Positions 58,952 through 64,000 of a stretch of DNA of 64,000 nt are shown piece by piece (the stretch's first letter is position 1; the number at the start of each line of letters is the position of its first letter). The position numbers and the translations under genes are program-made. This DNA comes from Apostichopus japonicus (taxonomy: Eukaryota > Echinodermata > Holothuroidea > Aspidochirotida > Stichopodidae): NCBI RefSeq assembly GCF_037975245.1, contig NC_092576.1, forward strand, positions 44,732,111-44,796,110, read 5' to 3'. The notes below the pieces were generated by a model, which was not told the origin of the DNA, did no database searches, and was given only the letters and a program-made list of their open reading frames with translations.

Positions 58952-61900
58952 TTAAAACAAATAGTCTACTGCCGTTAGGAGTGAGGACTGCATTATTGGA
59001 TGTCTCTCAATTATCACAAAAAAATGCTGAGGGGAACCTTTGCTCTCTCCTAAGCACAGAATGAATGGCTGTGGTCGCTCATCCTTCGATATTGTCTTGC
59101 AGTAGTCCTCTAACACTTGTCACCGACTGCAAATTAAAGAAAATAAACTCCTCGAGTTGCAAATAAAATGTAACAAAAACAGGTGAATAGACAGAGTTTT
59201 AAGACTTCTGCACAATGCTATGATACTGTGGACCAGTATAATTAAAAGAAAAAACAGGTCAGGAAAGTCAACATAGTTATCTTGACAAGGTTTTCAAAGT
59301 GTAACGCCCACCCCATTAATGTCAAATGACCTTTCCCTTGCACTATCAAGTACCGGATCACTTCATTATTATGACCAGGGTTTACATACCGACGATGAAA
59401 TTTATTGAACCTTCCCCCATTTCATCACTAGTGTAATTTAAAAAAATTGCCCTGGTGGCTTCTAATGACCTCTGACCTCCACTATAATCAATGGGATTCA
59501 TGTACTCATGTTGGCAAACCTATATGCATCACATATGAGATTCATCTAACTTTCACTCTTTAAGTTAGCATATTTACAAGGTTTTAAGTGTTTGGCCCTT
59601 GTTAACCTCAAATGACCTTTGACCACTAGCACAATAAGTAGCATTCTTCTGCTCACTATAAACAACAACACACCAAGTTTATGAGGTTAAACAAACTTTC
59701 AGCTGAGCTGGTATGAACCAAAAGGTGTACCACCAAAAGAATACCAAAAAAATATATATAATTAATGATTTTGCTTACTGGCTGATCGTCTATGAATGCT
59801 TGAAGGCAACTAGTCACCGTAGTAGATCCGCTTTTCTTTGCCCGTCCTCGAAAAAGCAATGGCAACAGAAAGAAAGCTAAGTTCTTCTTTTCATCTGTAA
59901 AAGAGATTAAGGCAAGAAATGAGAATGCTTGCAGATATAAACGACAAAAACATTAATAAGGCACACTATAGTCTGACCATATAAAACTTCAAGGACTGAG
60001 GATAAAATTCAAGGGATCTACACCGCCCTAAATGTGCTCCACAACTTTATGCTCATACACATTAATAACAGCAACATGAAAGTTAATGTGGCATGTGTAC
60101 TCATAGGGGACCTACACATTTGTATTAGAAGACTTAATTACCTACCCTACACACTAATTTCAAGCCAAATTTTATAAGATTTTGAAGGAAAAAATGAAAA
60201 AGCCCATAGTGTGTGCTAACCTTTCATTGACACAGTCGTACTAAAATCTGAATACAATTGTCCAAAGATTTTTGGAAAAGTCAACTTCTAGACGTTTTAA
60301 CATGTTTAATCTTCCTGCTCATAAAATATCTTGAGAAGAGTACACAACACAACAAGCTAATTTCTTTTCCTCAGCATTGGAAAAGTATACACATAAGGAA
60401 TCCATCTCATTGGCCATTTTCAAGTTTGTGCTTATCGACAGTAGAATTAATCCAAATATTATATTCAATTGAGCATTAATGAGTAAACAAGGCTAATAAT
60501 GAGGTTTTCAGTCATTTCTCCTGCTGACAAAAAAACATTTCACTTGTTGAGAAATCAACAGGAATTATTCAAACTATTGTGGAACCTACAAACAACACTG
60601 ATACTGGGTCTCACTTCAACCACACACAAACCCGAACGCGACTACAAATAAAATAGTAGCCAATTAATCATATTGAGTGCAATGTTTGGAGGAAGTTTGC
60701 AGAAAGGTTCAGAAGCCACCATTTGACATTAACCAGCTGATTTGGTCCTTTCAGATCAGTTGATTTTGATAGATTTTTAAAAAGTAACAAACCACCAAAA
60801 ACATATTTTGAAGGTTAATCCAAATATTGACCCATACCCATACCCATAAACTATATTGTCATGGCATAAGCTCTGAATGAAGCTAGCTATGAATTCACAG
60901 GCCATGACTATACAATAAATTTGGCTTACCATCAGTCAGTGCATCCAACGTCTTCTCTAAATGCAAAAAGTTCGGCCAGTTTGGGATGATCGCCTGTATA
61001 GCACAAAATGTCCATTGTCAAATATCTCACACTGTTGTATAATTTGTTGGCAGTTGGTTTTTGTAATAATTCGAAGTCCTGTTCTACCTGTAGGAAAGAG
61101 AAAAATATGCAAACAGCATTATAGGCCTATAACATTACTAGCGCTGATGTTCTATGCTATACTAATATTATTATAGCCTAGAACTCATTAAATGCCAGGC
61201 CTAACTTAGGCTACTTTGAAGTTTGAAAAACCCTCGAAGTTCGGACACCCCTAACGAATGCATAATTTCACCATGGCACAAATACAATAGGATCAATTTG
61301 ACGAAACCTATGAAGAGACATTTTTTCTAATGAGAATGTTTCTTCTGCCATCGATAGTATCATTTTAAAAGAAGTGTGAACACATACAATTCTGGAGCAT
61401 TTTAGTGCTAAAGTGTTCGAACTTCGAAGGGTCCATTATTATACTACTGTATGTACGTACTACTTCTAGCATTAACAACGTACGTGTAAGTCTAACATTA
61501 GGCCTAAGTTATGACAGGCTAGGTCTAACGTTAAGCCAATAAGGGTTCATGTGGTCATTTGCCGTATCAAACTTAATAGAAATAAAGGGAGTACAATTTA
61601 TTATTTACAACGAAAATGTGCTACAATGAAACCTTGTCTAGCCAAGATATAGGCTAGAGAGACCTGGTGCATACGCATAGCTTACCGTAAGTTGACAAGG
61701 ATCTGCATTACACAGGCGTTCGCAACGTTAATACAATGTGAGTAACTTAGGCCTAGTTACACACTTGCGGGCGCGCCTGTGGCGCCTGTCAATCGCTTCA
61801 CTACAAGCTAGCCTAACGTAATACCACTGATACCACTGATATGTAGAGATCGCAGTGTTCGATGCACACACCAAGCAGAGGATTGTTTTTCTTTACGCTC

Positions 61901-61972
61901 ACCTTCAAATGTAGCACATAACTCTGGCATTTCCCACCTCTTGAGTACTGCGCTAACAAATTCGTCAGCCAT
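58952..61972 (-). pseudogene. Decayed SAM-domain-like gene of the TIR element
   Basis: Exon 1, 61972-61903, starts MADEFVSAVLKRWEMPELCA, a SAM-domain-like first helix (W.M.EL...FE), donor gtgagc. Exon 2, ~61087-60930, ends in a SAM-like AIIPNWPNFLHLEKTLDAL, but no single frame crosses the exon. Exon 3, 59894-59779 (phase 1 entry, donor gtaagc), reads NLAFFLLPLLFRGRAKKSGS and CLQAFIDDQP. Exon 4, ~59126-58952, reads DERPQPFILCLGESKGSPQH and FFVIIERHPI, then stops at TAA where the similarity goes on (SHYVLDI). The layout resembles multicopy SAMD3-like proteins of fish and invertebrates. Frame breaks in exons 2 and 4 make this copy non-functional. Its place inside TIRs suggests the gene is cargo or a part of the mobile element. 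Confidence 0.6.
59290..59670 (+). repeat. ~140-bp GACCT-type tandem repeat, locus 3
   Basis: Diverged units with tcaaatgacctttgacc-like and catatgagattcatctaac-like words. It lies between exons 3 and 4 of the SAM-like gene. Confidence 0.6.
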
Positions 61973-62263
61973 TGTGTAAGTTATAACACGTTCACTATAT
62001 ACGATCTACTCATGATGCATGCACATCGCGCAGAGTACCAGTATAGTAATGGCGCAAAAATGCTGGTTTTTGCACAACATTGGGCAAATCAAACTTGTTT
62101 GCCCAACAGAAAGTAACAATAAACTACATCTTAATTTTTGCACAACAAAGTTTACCCATATCAGTTGTGTAATTTCTTTTACTCAGTTGTTGGTTAATAT
62201 TTACTCATATTGGGCAATGCTTTGTTTGCCCAACCAGTTTTGCCCGACAGTTTTTAGAGTGTA

Positions 62264-63160
62264 GGTGATTAATATTCCTATGTTTGATATTGTACATGAT
62301 GTGTATAATCCGGATGTTAGTCAATGTAAAAGGAAACCCATGGAACATATTTTCCAGATGTTAATGAGCATCTTGTGTAAAGCAATGTCGTTTGAAGGCA
62401 TATCCACCCGCAAAAAACACAATGCAAAAACATCAATCCATAGAGCTAAGAGTAAAGTTTTGACCAACCGACGTATCCAAATGTGACAGAGACTAATTGT
62501 TAAAAAATAGAGAATGAGTTGATGTTATCTTGATAATGTAAACTTCCCAAATGGCTATTAAATATAATGACAACCATACCTATTTTTTCCACATTCTGAA
62601 AATTGGCAGCCATCGTACCTATGAAAATGTAAATAATTAATCGTTGTTTACTGCAAATAAGATAAATATCAGTTAAGTAATAAATATAGCTACCATGGTT
62701 GTTTATCATTTTTAACCGATGTGTTAGTTAAATGGAAACGCTTACGACCTTCCAAACGACGTCTATACGTGTATGAGCTTTACGAAATAATTTAACATTA
62801 GCGTATTATCCAAAGCGGATTGAAGTCAATATCACAGGAAATGCATTTGCTGAAAATGGTTCCTTGAAGTTGATGAGGTTGAGGGATGAAACTGGTTCTT
62901 GAGAACTTAATATTTAGCATATTTTGTTGCTGCTGCGTTGTCTAAAAGTTCCAGAAATATAACGAGTTAGCAATGATTAATCGTTTTACAATGAATTCTA
63001 ACAAGTGAGGCTTGTGCATTCTTTCTGCACGAGAAAGCAGTATTGTATATTTACATATTACAACACACTTAACTCACTCTGCTGAAATCGAGCCGATTGC
63101 CCAAATATAAGTTTCTATATTTGTTCAACATGTGCTTCCTTGAAGCTGACAAACTCACAC
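62264..63160. other. No gene seen
   Basis: AT-rich flank beyond the TIR element. A possible 42-nt minus-strand exon at 62577-62618 (cattttcatag acceptor, gtatgg donor) is too short to support. Confidence 0.4.
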
Positions 63161-63166
63161 TGAACA

Positions 63167-63167
63167 A

Positions 63168-63250
<83 letters not shown>

Positions 63251-64000
63251 ATTGATGATGATGATGATGATGGTGACGATGAGGGTGACGGTGATGGTGA
63301 GGATGGTGGTGGTTGTGATGGTGATGATGAGGTGATGATGATGTTGATGATGATGATGATGGAGAAGATGAAGATGGTGGTGATTATGATAATGATGACG
63401 ATGATGGTGATGGTAATGACGTTGGTGATGGTGATGATGATGGTGACGATAATGATGATGAGGGTGATTATTATGATAGTGATCATAATGGTGATTATGA
63501 TGCAGATGATGTTAATAAAAGTGGTGACAGAGATGATAAATTGATGGTGGTTATGGTGATTTTCATGGTGATGATGATGATCATGATGATGATGGAGATA
63601 ATAATCATGATGGTGGTTGTTATGGTGAAGGTGGTAATGGTGATGATAATGAGTATGGTGATGATGATGTTGGTGATTAGATGGTGGTGGTGATGTTGAT
63701 GGTGATGATCATGATGGTGATGATCATGATGGTGATGATGATGGTGGCGATGTTGATGATTATGGTAATGATGTCGATGATGGTAGTGGTGATGATGGTA
63801 ATGATTGCGATCATGATGGTGCAGTGATTGCGATGGTGATGGTTGTGATGATGGTGACGATGATAATGATGAGGGTGATTATTATGATACTGATCATAAT
63901 GGTGATGATGATGGTGGTGATGGTAATGGTGATGATTATGATGGTGATGATGATGGTGGTGATGATGATGATGATGATGGTGGCGATGTTGATGATTATG
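63167..64000. repeat. (GAT)n microsatellite, reaching the window end
   Basis: About 80 bp of perfect GAT, then over 700 bp of decayed ATG/GAT/GGT triplets. Poly-Ser and poly-Met frames on the two strands are artefacts. Confidence 0.95.

Larger units (their letters stand above)
57467..62261. mobile_element. 4.8-kb TIR element carrying a SAM-like gene
   Basis: Ends are inverted copies: CACTCTTAAAATTGTTGGGC from 57467 and, on the other strand, CACTCTAAAAACTGTCGGGC from 62261. TA lies on both sides (57465-57466 and 62262-62263). The outer ~300 bp at the left end and ~230 bp at the right end are packed with TTGGGCAA / TTGCCCAA-like words, which look like repeated protein-binding sites. The only recognisable coding content is a spliced minus-strand gene near the right end. 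No DDE transposase, recombinase or RT is seen. A piece of the ~140-bp GACCT repeat (59290-59670) lies inside. Confidence 0.75.

Noticed and set aside
62577-62618. Possible short minus-strand exon starting MAANFQNVEKIG
   Set aside because: Too short, and no neighbouring exon in phase could be found.
63115-63544. Poly-Ser and poly-Met frames
   Set aside because: Translations of the (GAT)n microsatellite.

Overview
The window looks like nuclear DNA of a deuterostome animal, most likely an echinoderm (sea urchin or sea cucumber). Supporting signs are an AT-rich sequence, spliced genes with GT-AG introns, runs of the ggcctaggcct type in the first kilobase, many (TA)n tracts, tRNA-derived SINE heads, CR1/L2-like and Jockey-like LINEs, and a Gmr1-like LTR remnant (integrase upstream of reverse transcriptase), an order described from deuterostomes. 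No rRNA, CRISPR array or bacterial-type operon is present. All exon structures are read by eye from splice sites and phase, without transcript data.

Region 1 (1-6.3 kb) has no firm gene. It holds one candidate exon for a small membrane protein, a 2.27-kb foldback element with 4-bp target duplications (2277-4550), and a ~0.75-kb MITE with GTAAGA ends (5091-5840).

Region 2 (6.37-17.5 kb, plus strand) is the most interesting gene: a spliced tyrosine-recombinase-like protein. It has a PPxY/acidic N-terminus, two zinc fingers, a recombinase core, an acidic linker with a duplicated exon, and a Myb/SANT-like C-terminus split over two exons. One base disrupts the core frame near 10352. A 298-bp satellite fills the last intron. 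The final coding exon plus its 3' flank is then repeated about 14 more times as a ~154-bp satellite, and some units keep an open C-terminal reading frame.

Region 3 (22.0-56.7 kb, minus strand) is one leucine-rich-repeat gene, probably of the NLR type. At least eight exons, with matching phases, form two repeated modules. Its huge introns are loaded with repeats: a Jockey-like LINE bounded by (TA)n tracts (24.1-28.3 kb), a 3' end of an L2/CR1 LINE (32.1-33.4 kb), a SINE, minisatellites, a Gmr1-like LTR fossil (39.7-43.5 kb), a broken member of a multicopy Cys-rich family (43.8-45.7 kb), a CR1-group LINE (47.6-48.9 kb), a ~140-bp satellite family, and a TTAA-flanked element (53.5-55.2 kb).

Region 4 (57.5-62.3 kb) is a 4.8-kb terminal-inverted-repeat element with TA target duplications and subterminal TTGGGCAA-like arrays. 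It carries a decayed, spliced, minus-strand SAM-domain-like gene and no recognisable transposase. The window ends in a (GAT)n microsatellite.
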